Shown piece by piece: positions 35,273-46,100 of a DNA stretch of 64,000 nt. The stretch lies in NCBI RefSeq assembly GCF_016907545.1, contig NZ_JAFBCD010000001.1:2542001-2606000 (forward strand), written 5' to 3'. The notes below the pieces were generated by a model. The model worked only from the letters and a program-made list of their open reading frames with translations. It was not told the origin of the DNA and did no database searches. The translations under genes and the position numbers were made by a program. This DNA comes from Paenarthrobacter ilicis (GTDB lineage Bacteria > Actinomycetota > Actinomycetes > Actinomycetales > Micrococcaceae). The first letter of the stretch is position 1. The number at the start of each line of letters is the position of its first letter.

Positions 35273-36004
35273 TTAGTTGCGGTCCCGAAGCCAGGCCACA
35301 GCCTCGTCAGCAGGTCCCTCGAACTGCACTGTTCCCGAGGACAGTACGACGCCGCGGTCACAGATACGTGCGATCATGTCGAGGTCATGGCTGACCACCA
35401 CCAAGGTTCGCCCCTCGTCGGAGAGCTGCTTGATCTTGGCCAGACACTTGCGCTGGAAGGGTTCGTCGCCCACCGCCAGGATCTCATCCACCAGGAAGAT
35501 GTCCGGCTGGGTGTGGACGGCAACAGCGAACGCCAGGCGAAGGAACATACCCGATGAGTAGAACTTCACTTCGGTATCGATGAACTGCTCGATCTCCGAG
35601 AAAGCCACGATGTCGTCGAACTTCTCCTCGATCTCCTGCTCCGACATTCCCAGGATGGCAGCGTTCAGGTACACATTTTCACGGCCGGAAAGATCCGGGT
35701 GAAAGCCTGCGCCAACTTCGATCAGGCCGGCCACACGACCCTTGGTGCGGACCGTCCCCTGATCCGGCAGGATCACGCCGGAGATCAGCTTCAACAGCGT
35801 GGACTTGCCGGAACCGTTGAAGCCCAGCAGGGCCACGGTCTCGCCCGGCTGGATTTCGAAGCTCACATCACGCAGGGCATCAAACTTCTTGGTCAGCTCA
35901 CCCTTGCGGCCCTTCACGAGCCACACCAGTGTTTCCTTCATGGAATGCGAATGGCGGAGGTTGAAGGTCTTTTTCAGCCCCTTGACGATTACTGCGGCGC
36001 CCAA
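35273..36004 (-). CDS. Polysaccharide-export ABC transporter ATPase (Wzt/TagH type)
   Basis: A 243-residue ABC ATPase. Walker A is LLGFNGSGKSTLL, the ABC signature appears as the family-typical YSSGMFLRLAFAVA, Walker B is IFLVDEILAVGDEPF, and the switch is VVSHD. This variant signature marks Wzt/TagH/RfbE exporters of undecaprenyl-linked glycans. There is no C-terminal carbohydrate-binding extension. The start is TTG at 36004 with AGGAGG upstream, immediately after the permease stop. In the galactan context it likely exports lipid-linked galactan. Confidence 0.9.
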   Translation of the reverse strand: MGAAVIVKGLKKTFNLRHSHSMKETLVWLVKGRKGELTKKFDALRDVSFEIQPGETVALLGFNGSGKSTLLKLISGVILPDQGTVRTKGRVAGLIEVGAGFHPDLSGRENVYLNAAILGMSEQEIEEKFDDIVAFSEIEQFIDTEVKFYSSGMFLRLAFAVAVHTQPDIFLVDEILAVGDEPFQRKCLAKIKQLSDEGRTLVVVSHDLDMIARICDRGVVLSSGTVQFEGPADEAVAWLRDRN

Positions 36005-36862
36005 CTAAACCTCCTGCGCAAAGTGGCCTTCAAGGCGTCGGAAGACGATCTGGCCGATAACTAGGAACAATGCAGCCATGCCCAGACCAATGAAGCCGGT
36101 CATCAACAGGTGTGGTGGCAACTCGACAGGCTGGTTGACGGTGGGGTACCAGAAGGCCCAGTGGAACAGTTCCACAGCCACCGTGATGGGATTGAGTTGA
36201 TAAATGGTCAATACCCAGGGTGCGGCCAGGCGCCGGATCATGGTCCAGTCGTAGAGGACCGGGGAAGTCCACGTAACAATCATCATGAGCATGTCCACGA
36301 TGTTCTCCGCGTCCCGGAAGAACACATTGATGGCACCGGCAAGCAGTCCCAATCCCGTGGCCGTGACCGCAACAATGACGAACCCGAGCAACGCACCAAA
36401 AAGCTGCGAAATGTCAGGGTGCCAACCGTTGAGCAGCGCTGCTGCCAGCAACACGATCAGTTGCGGCAGAAAATGTACTGCCGCAACCCACACCGAGGCG
36501 ACGGGGAAGAGCTCCCGCGGCAGGTAGATCTTCTTCACCAACGCCGCGTTCGAAACGATCGACCGTGTGGCATTCGAGAACGCCTCGGAGAAGAAGTTGA
36601 TGACAATAACGCCGGAGAACATGTACAGCGCGTAGTTGGGGATCTGGTCCCCCACGCGCAACACGATGCCCAAGGCGAAGAACAGCACCACGTACTGAAC
36701 CAACGGCTTGACGTAGGACCACGCCAAACCCAGCACCGAGCCACGGTACCGGACCCGGAGTTCCTTGCGCACGATCAGCTTGAGCAGATACCGGCGACGG
36801 TAGACGTCAAGAAGCCCGGCGCCTACTCCGGGAACGGCATATGTATCAGTGGAGTTCGACAT
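36005..36862 (-). CDS. Polysaccharide-export ABC transporter permease (Wzm/TagG type)
   Basis: A 285-residue ABC-2 permease with six TM helices. The N-terminal amphipathic stretch YLLKLIVRKELRVRYRGSVLGLAWSYVKPL is characteristic of Wzm/TagG. It partners the ATPase encoded directly downstream (adjacent stop/start). It begins two bases after the stop of the galactofuranosyltransferase gene. Confidence 0.9.
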   Translation of the reverse strand: MSNSTDTYAVPGVGAGLLDVYRRRYLLKLIVRKELRVRYRGSVLGLAWSYVKPLVQYVVLFFALGIVLRVGDQIPNYALYMFSGVIVINFFSEAFSNATRSIVSNAALVKKIYLPRELFPVASVWVAAVHFLPQLIVLLAAALLNGWHPDISQLFGALLGFVIVAVTATGLGLLAGAINVFFRDAENIVDMLMMIVTWTSPVLYDWTMIRRLAAPWVLTIYQLNPITVAVELFHWAFWYPTVNQPVELPPHLLMTGFIGLGMAALFLVIGQIVFRRLEGHFAQEV

Positions 36863-36864
36863 CG

Positions 36865-38835
36865 CTACTTGGTGGGCTCCGACGCTTCAAAGGTCTTCCG
36901 CCAGGATTCCATGGAGGTGATCTCCGGAAGGGCCTCACGGTACTGGGTCCGCAGGGTCTCCCAGTTCGAGAAAAGCTGTGCGTGGAGCTTCGCTGACTCC
37001 ACCACCAGTTGACGGGCCAGCTGGGGATCACGCAGGTGCCAGGACGCACCAGTGCCATCGGCGTTGGACACCACGGCGCTGTCCAGATGTGCCAGGCTCC
37101 ACCACTTGCCATCCTGGTGCGCAACGTGCGCTTCAGGGTTGACCTTGGCAGAGTCGCGGACCGGAGCCAACGCCTGCTTCAGGACGGTTTTCACGGCCCA
37201 GGGAAGCAGGCCCAGCGCACCCGGCTGCTTGTAGGACTGGGGCTTCTTCGGGGGACGCTTGCGGAAAACTTCCGGGAAGGCTGACGGATCCGTCTTGATC
37301 TGCGAGTCCTGGAACTCGTCACGCATGGCGCGAAGCTTCGGCATCATGGTGGGTAGCTGATCGTGCAGATTCCCCGGGCCCGCCAGGACATCACGAAGAG
37401 CCATGATGCGTGCCTGCTCGGGGTAGTACTGCATGGATACCAAGTGCTTGACGTCCGCGTTCAGGCTTTCGCGCAGGATACGTCCACCCTTGGGGAACGG
37501 CGAGTGAAGCAATGTCGCAATAAGCCTGTTGCGCTCGTGGTAGTACGCCTGCCAGTCAACGGAGTCGTCCTTGTCCGCCCAGGAGACATGCCACACTGCG
37601 GCACCCGGGAGCGTAACCGTGGGGAATCCAGCTGCGCGGGCGCGCAGGGAGTATTCGGCGTCGTCCCACTTGATGAAGACCGGGAGGGACAAGCCAATGG
37701 TTTCCACCACGGTCTTGGGGATGAGGCACATCCACCAGCCGTTGTAGTCCGCGTCCCAACGCCTGTGAAGCTGCGGGGTGGACCGGAGGCCGGCCGCAGA
37801 GAAGTCGTGGTTGCCCAGACCTTCCACCGGGCCCCAGAGGAAGCGGTAGAAGTTCACTACCTCTGAGTAGGCGTGGAGAACCGACTTGTTGTACATGTCG
37901 AACATGTGGCCACCCACGATCGTGGGCTTCCGGCAGAGGTCAGCGAACGCGACAGCGCGCATGACACCCTCGGTTTCCAGCTCAATGTCGTCGTCCAGCA
38001 GCATGACGTAATCGCTCTTGTCGGACACGAGCATCTCGTACATGTTGCGGGCGAACCCACCGGAACCACCCAGGTTGCCCTGGTTGATGACGCGCAACTG
38101 CTCGCCCATGGACTCGGCCACGGAATCGAAGCCTGCCTCATCGGCAACCTTCTTGTTGCCCTGGTCCACGATGATGAGCTCGGCAAGGATCTCACGAAGC
38201 CCTGCGTCCGCATCAATGGACTTGATGGTCTCAAGGCAGTAGTCGGCACGGTTGAAGGTGGTGACACCCAGCGTGACCTTGCCCTGCGGACGGCCCTCAT
38301 CGGGCACGGCCCAGTGCGCGCTCTTCAGCGTCATGCCGTCGCCGCCGGCGATCAGGTCGAACCAATACCAGCCGCCGTCGCCAAAGGGAGCGAGGGGCAA
38401 CTCGAAGTCGTTGCTGGATGCGCCCTCTACAAGGATCGAGTCCACACGCTGCGCAGCGCCGCGGGCGTTGGAACGGTAAACAATAACCGTGCCCTCGCCC
38501 TCGGTGTCCAGGTGAAGGACAGTCTTGGTTGCCACGGTCCACTTGCGCCAGTAGCTGGCGGGGAACGCGTTGAAGTAAGAACCGAAGGACAGACGCTCGC
38601 CCCTGCGGACCTGGACGGAGCCGCGGTCAAGGATGTCTTCCGGGTGCAGCTTGCGGGTCATGCCAACTGCCTGCACGACGGCGCTGCTGCCGCCGTCGTC
38701 CTTCTGCACCTTGCTGGTGTCCGGGTCGACATAGAGCGGAAGCGTATCCAGGTCCCGGTTGGCGGGGAACACAACGCGCTGGACGATGCGCAGGCCCTGC
38801 TGGGCGCCGCTTTCAGTGGACTGGTCGGCAGTCAT
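36865..38835 (-). CDS. glfT2: Galactofuranosyltransferase, GlfT2-like
   Basis: A 656-residue GT2-family enzyme with the GlfT2 plan: an N-terminal beta-sandwich (~20-180), a GT-A domain (~185-430) and a helical C-terminus. Motifs are VTLGVTTFNRADYC, NQGNLGGSGGFARNMYE, the metal-binding MLLDDDIELE and the base-containing IKWDDAEYS. GlfT2 polymerises the alternating galactofuranan of the mycobacterial wall from UDP-Galf. The ATG at 38835 is chosen because AGGAGG stands five bases before it; a GTG at 38871 overlapping the glf stop is an alternative. Adjacent glf supplies UDP-Galf. Confidence 0.9.
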   Translation of the reverse strand: MTADQSTESGAQQGLRIVQRVVFPANRDLDTLPLYVDPDTSKVQKDDGGSSAVVQAVGMTRKLHPEDILDRGSVQVRRGERLSFGSYFNAFPASYWRKWTVATKTVLHLDTEGEGTVIVYRSNARGAAQRVDSILVEGASSNDFELPLAPFGDGGWYWFDLIAGGDGMTLKSAHWAVPDEGRPQGKVTLGVTTFNRADYCLETIKSIDADAGLREILAELIIVDQGNKKVADEAGFDSVAESMGEQLRVINQGNLGGSGGFARNMYEMLVSDKSDYVMLLDDDIELETEGVMRAVAFADLCRKPTIVGGHMFDMYNKSVLHAYSEVVNFYRFLWGPVEGLGNHDFSAAGLRSTPQLHRRWDADYNGWWMCLIPKTVVETIGLSLPVFIKWDDAEYSLRARAAGFPTVTLPGAAVWHVSWADKDDSVDWQAYYHERNRLIATLLHSPFPKGGRILRESLNADVKHLVSMQYYPEQARIMALRDVLAGPGNLHDQLPTMMPKLRAMRDEFQDSQIKTDPSAFPEVFRKRPPKKPQSYKQPGALGLLPWAVKTVLKQALAPVRDSAKVNPEAHVAHQDGKWWSLAHLDSAVVSNADGTGASWHLRDPQLARQLVVESAKLHAQLFSNWETLRTQYREALPEITSMESWRKTFEASEPTK

Positions 38836-38867
38836 GCCTGCCTCCTGGCTTTTGTTGGTAGTAGTGG

Positions 38868-40103
<1,236 letters not shown>

Positions 40104-40182
40104 TCAAGGCTACCCGACAAGACTGGGGTTCCCTGTATCGGGCGCAGCCGTTGGCCAACCAGGCGGCTGCTGCCCAAATGCC

Positions 40183-40215
40183 AAAAGGGAGACCGGCCCG
40201 TGGCCAGCCTCCCTT
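40183..40215 (-). terminator. Terminator after the oxidoreductase gene
   Basis: Stem AAGGGAG (40185-40191) with CTCCCTT (40209-40215) and inner GGCC/GGCC pairing. On the minus strand it is followed by TTTT. It separates the diacetamido-sugar genes from glf. Confidence 0.7.
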
Positions 40216-40239
40216 CGAAACGCATGGTAAAACGCTCTC

Positions 40240-41226
40240 CTAGAGCGAGATCACCGTGTTGGACTTCGCTGATTCCAGGACCGCTTCAGCCACCCTCAGA
40301 GTCTCCAGCCCTTCGGCCATGGTGACGATGTTCATGGATTTTCCGAGCACAGCGTCCCGGAAAGCTTCGTGTTCCATTTTCAGCGGTTCGCGCTTTGCCA
40401 GGGCGAATCGCGTGGACGAACCCTCCGAGACACCCCGGAATGCAGCAACAGAATCCCAGTCGGTCTGGAACGTGCCATTTTCCACGAAAGTCAGATCAGC
40501 GGATATGGTGTCGGCGATGAACGCTCCGCGCTCACCCAGGACAACCGTGGTCCGCTCCTTCATGGGGGACAACCAGTTCACGATGTGGTTGGTCACCACT
40601 CCACTCTTAAGGTGGCCGATCGCCGTGACCATATCCTCGTGCTCGCGGCCGCTGCGGGAGGTGGTGTGGGCAACGACGTTGACGAAGTTGCTCTGGGCCA
40701 ACCATGCAGTGAGATCAATGTCATGCGTTGCCAGGTCCTTGACGACCCCAACGTCGGCAATCCGCGCAGGGAACGGCCCCTGCCGGCGGGTGGAAATCTG
40801 GTAGACATCACCGAGATCGCCATTTTCCAACCGCTCCCGAAGGCTCTGGAGGGAAGGGTTGAACCGCTCAATGTGTCCCACTGCGCCAATCAAGCCCTTG
40901 GACTCAAAAGCTTCGGCAATGCGCCGACCGGAGGCGGAATCGTTGGCAATGGGCTTCTCAACGAGGCAGTGCACGCCTGCTTCAGCGAGCTGGAGGGCAA
41001 CTTCCTCATGAAGGATGGTCGGCACGGCCGCCACGGCCAGGTCTATTCCCTGGGCGATCAATTCCTCAACGGTGTTGTGGACAGGCAGCCCATCAGCGAC
41101 GTTGTGGGGATCGCCGAAGGAATCCGCCACCGCTACCAAGTCAACGCCGTCGAGCTCACGGATAACCCGGGCGTGGTGGCGGCCCATCATGCCCAACCCG
41201 ATGAGGCCTGCGCGTAGATTCGCCAC
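40240..41226 (-). CDS. Gfo/Idh/MocA-family oxidoreductase (WbpB/WlbA-like)
   Basis: A 328-residue NAD(P)-dependent sugar dehydrogenase. The Rossmann motif is AGLIGLGMMGRHHAR and the family EKP motif is VEKPIANDSAS; the central His/Asp region is DLATHDIDLTAWL. Next to an aminotransferase and a hexapeptide acetyltransferase, it fits the 3-dehydrogenase step of the UDP-2,3-diacetamido sugar route (WbpB/WlbA). The GTG start shares one base with the preceding stop (TAGTG). Confidence 0.82.
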   Translation of the reverse strand: MANLRAGLIGLGMMGRHHARVIRELDGVDLVAVADSFGDPHNVADGLPVHNTVEELIAQGIDLAVAAVPTILHEEVALQLAEAGVHCLVEKPIANDSASGRRIAEAFESKGLIGAVGHIERFNPSLQSLRERLENGDLGDVYQISTRRQGPFPARIADVGVVKDLATHDIDLTAWLAQSNFVNVVAHTTSRSGREHEDMVTAIGHLKSGVVTNHIVNWLSPMKERTTVVLGERGAFIADTISADLTFVENGTFQTDWDSVAAFRGVSEGSSTRFALAKREPLKMEHEAFRDAVLGKSMNIVTMAEGLETLRVAEAVLESAKSNTVISL

Positions 41227-42317
41227 TAGCTGCCTGCCTTTGCCACTGCGTTAACTGCCGCGACGATGCGTTCCAGGTCATCCTGGCTCAGGGACGGGTG
41301 TACCGGAAGCGAGAGGACGCTGGCTGCCGAGATTTCGGTGACGGGCAGGTCATCCGACGTCTGGAAGGGCGCAAGGCGGTGGTTCGGGATGGGGTAGTAC
41401 ACGCCGCAGCCGACGTTGTATTCCTCGCGGAGCGCCTTGGCGAAACCATCGCGGTCCTCAGCGATGCGGATCGTGTACTGGTGGTACACGTGCTCGTAGC
41501 CCTCGGCCACCTTGGGTGTCACCACGCCTTCGATGTTGGCATCGAAGAAGGCGGCGTTGTCCTGGCGGGTCTTGGTCCAGCCTTCAACCTTGGTCAGCTG
41601 CACACGGCCAATGGCGGCGTGGATGTTGGTCATACGGCAGTTGAAACCGACCAGTTCATTTTCATACTGGCGTTCCATGCCCTGGTTGCGGAGCAGCCGG
41701 AGACGGCGCTCAACATCGCTGAGGCCCGTGCTGACCATTCCACCCTCGCCCGATGTCATGTTCTTGGTGGGGTAAAGGCTGAACATGGCGAAATCGCCGA
41801 AGGTGCCCACCTTGCGTCCGTTGACCGCTGCACCGTGGGCCTGTGCTGCATCTTCGAAGACCTTGACGCCATGCTTGGTGGCGAGCGCACCGATGCCATC
41901 AACGTCGAACGGGTGGCCGTAAAGGTGGACCGGCATGATGGCAGCTGTGCGGTCAGTGATCTTGGATTCCACGGACGCCGGATCCAACGTGTAGTAGTCA
42001 GGATCAACGTCTGCGAAGACGGGTGTCGCTCCGGTCAGCGCTACAGAGTTGGCCGTGGCTGCAAAGGTGAAGGACGGAACAATGACTTCGTCGCCGGGAC
42101 CGATGCCCGCAGCCAGAAGGCCCAGGTGCAGGCCTGAGGTACCTGAGTTGACTGCAACGGCAGCGCGGCCGTCCAGAAGTACCTGCGAGAATTCTTCCTC
42201 GAAGGAGGCCACCTCTGAGCCTTGTGCAAGCTGGCCGGATGCCAGAACAGCGTCTACCGCTTTCCGCTCATCGTCGCCAATGATGGGCTTTGCGGGGGGA
42301 ATGAATTCGGGGCTCAT
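41226..42317 (-). CDS. DegT/DnrJ/EryC1/StrS sugar aminotransferase (WbpE/WlbC-like)
   Basis: A 363-residue PLP enzyme. The start at ATG 42317 gives MSPEFIPPAKPIIGDDERKA. The PLP lysine is in SLYPTKNMTSGEGG, the Asp pocket is VKVFEDAAQAHGA, and the substrate motif is VNSGTSGLHLGLLA. The family transfers amino groups to keto-sugars. With its neighbours it fits the 3-amino transfer in UDP-2,3-diacetamido sugar synthesis. It overlaps the acetyltransferase stop by four bases. Confidence 0.87.
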   Translation of the reverse strand: MSPEFIPPAKPIIGDDERKAVDAVLASGQLAQGSEVASFEEEFSQVLLDGRAAVAVNSGTSGLHLGLLAAGIGPGDEVIVPSFTFAATANSVALTGATPVFADVDPDYYTLDPASVESKITDRTAAIMPVHLYGHPFDVDGIGALATKHGVKVFEDAAQAHGAAVNGRKVGTFGDFAMFSLYPTKNMTSGEGGMVSTGLSDVERRLRLLRNQGMERQYENELVGFNCRMTNIHAAIGRVQLTKVEGWTKTRQDNAAFFDANIEGVVTPKVAEGYEHVYHQYTIRIAEDRDGFAKALREEYNVGCGVYYPIPNHRLAPFQTSDDLPVTEISAASVLSLPVHPSLSQDDLERIVAAVNAVAKAGS

Positions 42318-42904
42318 GCCTCTACCTCTCGAAGAATCTCGTTCTGCTCTACATATTTGGCGCCGGTTTCGGGGCATACCCAGTGCTCACCACTGAGCTT
42401 GAGGGGGAATCCTGCTTTGCCCACCCAACCGTGGCGTTTGGCGGGGACGCCCACCATCAGGGCAAAGTCAGGGACGTCTTTGGCAACGACAGCTCCCGCC
42501 GCAACGGTGGCCCACCGTCCAATGGTTACCGGTGCAACGCACACTGCGCGGGCACCTATTGAAGCGCCTTCGCGGATGGTCACGCCTACGGGCTCCCAGT
42601 CATGAGCGCTTTTCAAACCGCCATCCGGGCCCACAGCACGCGGGTAGGTGTCATTTGTCAACACCACAGCCGGTCCAATAAAGACGCCTGCCTCGAGTTC
42701 AGCGGGCTCATAGACAAGTGCATAATTCTGGACTTTGCAATTGTCACCCATCTTGACGCCGGTGCCGATGTAGGCCCCGCGCCCGACGATGCAATTGACG
42801 CCCAATTCTGCCTGCTCGCGGACCTGGGCTAAATGCCAGATCTTGGATCCATCACCAATTACCGCCTTGTCTGAAACATCGGCGCTGTCTGCAACCACTA
42901 TCAC
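42314..42904 (-). CDS. Hexapeptide-repeat N-acetyltransferase (WbpD/WlbB-like)
   Basis: A ~196-residue left-handed beta-helix acyltransferase. Repeats such as SKIWHLAQVREQAELGVNC, IGTGVKMGDNC and IGRWATVAAGAVV are visible, and GVPAKRHGWVGK marks the C-terminal end. It closely resembles WbpD/WlbB, which acetylate the 3-amino group. GTG 42904 is favoured by GAGGAAGGA upstream; a TTG at 42940 is possible. It is the first gene of the three-gene module. Confidence 0.85.
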   Translation of the reverse strand: MIVVADSADVSDKAVIGDGSKIWHLAQVREQAELGVNCIVGRGAYIGTGVKMGDNCKVQNYALVYEPAELEAGVFIGPAVVLTNDTYPRAVGPDGGLKSAHDWEPVGVTIREGASIGARAVCVAPVTIGRWATVAAGAVVAKDVPDFALMVGVPAKRHGWVGKAGFPLKLSGEHWVCPETGAKYVEQNEILREVEA

Positions 42905-43101
42905 CGGTGAAGGTCCTTCCTCATTGAGCACACGCGACAACGGAATTCATCTTAGCTGAGAGACCAGGCCCCGGCGTCAAGCAGGCCCGTATCCGTGGAA
43001 AGCCGGGCGCGTTGTCCACATAGGGCAGAACACTTGATGACCCCATCGGAAGCAAGACCTAGCGTCATTGGAAATGGCGATGACCTGGAAGGGATCGGAC
43101 G

Positions 43102-46100
43102 ATGGCCTTGGAATGCACCCTTGTACGGACCCCCGCCTCCGGTGTGGCGGCCCTGCCCCAGGAACTGACTATTGCTGTCCCGGCGGGCACCCCCGGGGAG
43201 ACTGTCCAGGCTTTGATCCGCGAGGCATATGGAACCGGCCTGCTCAACGTGGCAGGGCAGCCTCTCGCCAATCTAAGTGTCGGCACACCGCCCTTGGTCC
43301 ACGGAGCTGTCGTGGTTGACGGAGCTGTTGTGGATAGCTATCCGGGACAGAGTTTTCCCAAGCCGGATGCCGCCCCACTTCCCCTTATGCTGCTGACACA
43401 TTCGGGTCCTGCAGCCGGTTCCATCTTCAGCTTGGAGCGGGGCAGGTTCACTATCGGACGTGGTCAGGCCGATATCACGGTGCCCGACGCAGGGATGTCC
43501 CGTCAGCACGCAGTCCTCGACATCTCCGGTACAGCAATGATGTTGAGCACGCTTAAGGGTGCTGCGTCCACGTTCTTGGAAGGAAGACCCGTGCGGCGGC
43601 AATCCCCGGTGTCGTCCGCCTCAAAGATCCGCTGCGCAAATTCGGACTTCGGGATTGAGCCGGGGGCCACCGCCTCCGACGCGTTGCGACATCAAGCGGG
43701 CTTCTCTGTGGAACGTCCCCTGGAAGTGCAGCATGACTCACCCGAACGGAACCGCGCCGCGCTGGTAGCCCTGGCCGGAGCCCCCATCATTGCGGGCATC
43801 GCTCTGCTGATCTTCACGGGCTCCTGGATGTTCCTGGGATTTACCGCCATCTCCGCCCTCACCATGCTGCTCCCCGTTCTTAGCGGCAGAAAGGGACGCC
43901 GGGACCGGGCGCAGGCGGTTGCCCGAGCTGTTTGCGCCGACGTTAAACGGCGGGAACGCTGCTCTCCGTCCGCTGCAGAGCTGGTCATGTCCTGCCTCGG
44001 CTCCAAGGACCTCCCCGGGTTGACAGCGGCTGACACGGAAGGGGGACTTGATGGCCGGCCGGAAAAAGGAATTCCAAATGAACCCGAGCCGGGGGCGGGC
44101 CGGACCGGCTGGATCCGTCTGGGCACTGCCGAAGCCGTGGCCAACATCCGGTTGCTGCCGCACGATCCGGGCTTCCGGCCGCCCTCCATAGGACGTGCGG
44201 CATTGACCCTGGATCCGAGACAGAACGCAGTCAACCTCCAAGGACCCCAACACCATGTAGACGCGCTCCTCCGGTTTATGCTCATGCAGTTCGCCAGTCA
44301 GCCAGGGTCCGAAAAAGAGCAGGTGATCGTGGTTGGTCCCGTGCACCGTTTGCCCCTCTGCGCAAGGTTCCTGCCCGGAACGCATCTGGCCACCAACCAT
44401 GCCTCCGCTCTTTCCCTTCTCCGTGGGCGCACCGGAAAGACACGCGGCGGAAAGACAAAGGGGCAGTTGATCCTGATTGACGACCACCCTCAAATCCACA
44501 CGGGATCAATGCCACCACTGGTGGAGACATTCCACCAGGCAGGATGGCGGGTCATCGACGCCTCCGCCGCCAGGACGTTCGGCGGCACGTCCATCACCCT
44601 GGAAACGTCCGGCACCTCCGCAACACTGGACAACGGTGAAGGCCCCCGGACGTTCACTCCGGATCTGGTCCCTGCAACCGTCTTCGATGCCTTTTGCCGC
44701 AGGGCAGCTGCCAGGGCACCGGCAGGCGCCGACGTCTTGCCGGGTATCCCGGACCGTTGCACCCTCGAGGACCTTCTTGGGATGGGTCCCCGCCACGTAC
44801 TCCGCCGTTGGGAGCATTCCCCCAGGAAAGAAGGACTTGTAGCGGCAGTGGGCAGGGGCAGTGACAGGACGATGACCTTCGATTTCCATCGGGACGGTCC
44901 GCATCTGCTGGTGGCAGGAACCACGGGCGCCGGGAAATCCGGACTCTTGCGGACGCTGGTGGCCTCCATGGCACTGACCTACCCACCGGACCACACGACC
45001 TTCCTTCTGGTGGACTTCAAAGGAGGCTCGGGGCTGGGAGCTTTATCCGGACTTCCACATTGCGTGGGGTTTCTGACGGACCTCGGAGAGCATCAGTTGG
45101 ACCGGACCCTGACCTCGCTCCGCGCCGAAGTCAAGCATAGGGAGAAGGAACTGGCGCTGGCCAATGTGGTGGACCTTGCGCAGTACCAGCGCTCCACCCT
45201 GCAAACCTCCTCGCCCCTGCCCTATCTGATCCTTGTCATTGATGAGTTCCGCATGTTGGTGGACGATGCGCCTGGCGCACTGCGGGAACTCATGCGGCTC
45301 GCAACCATTGGGCGCTCACTGGGTATTCACTTGGTGATGGCAACCCAACGGCCACAGGGTGCGCTCACATCCGATATCCGGGCCAATGTGACGTCCAGCA
45401 TCGCCCTTCGTGTTCAGTCCGAAGCGGACTCCCACGATGTTATTGGGCATAAGGCCGCCGCCCTGATCAGCGTGGATCTGCCAGGGCGGGCATTCTTCGC
45501 CAAGGCCTCCAGCGCCCCGGAGGAATTCCAGACGGCGACGATGGACGGTTCCGCGGCTGCTGACCATTTCCCTGCCATGCCGCCTCCCGTCGTTCAGTGC
45601 ACACAGGAAGCCCTGGAACGATGCGGTTTCTTCGCGGAATCAGGTACAACGGTGGGCAGGAGTCCGGGTGGCCCAGCGGCCACGGAGAACGAGATGGAGA
45701 GGGTCGTGCGCATCACGCGTGGACTGTGGGCCGGTTCCGGCAAGCAACCGCCACGGCCTCCAGTAGCCCCGTCACTGCCTGCAGCGCTGTCTTGGGCTGA
45801 AGAGGTTGCCGGCACCGACGGCGACGACCCATCAGAAGCGGCCGCCGCGGTATCCGCCGAGGCGCTGATGCTCGGCCTCGTGGACGTACCTGCGCAGCAG
45901 TCAGTGAACCCGCTGTTGTGGTCACCCTGGGTGGACGGGCATCTGGCCCTGATAGGAAACGACGCCAGTGGTATGTCCCAGTGTTTCCGGGCCGTCGCCG
46001 CAATGGTGGTCTCGCACCGCAGCCGCCCCCATGTCTATGCCCTTGATGGGGCCGGCCTCCTGGACGACATCGCTTCGGATGAGGTGCTCGGCGCCCGCGC

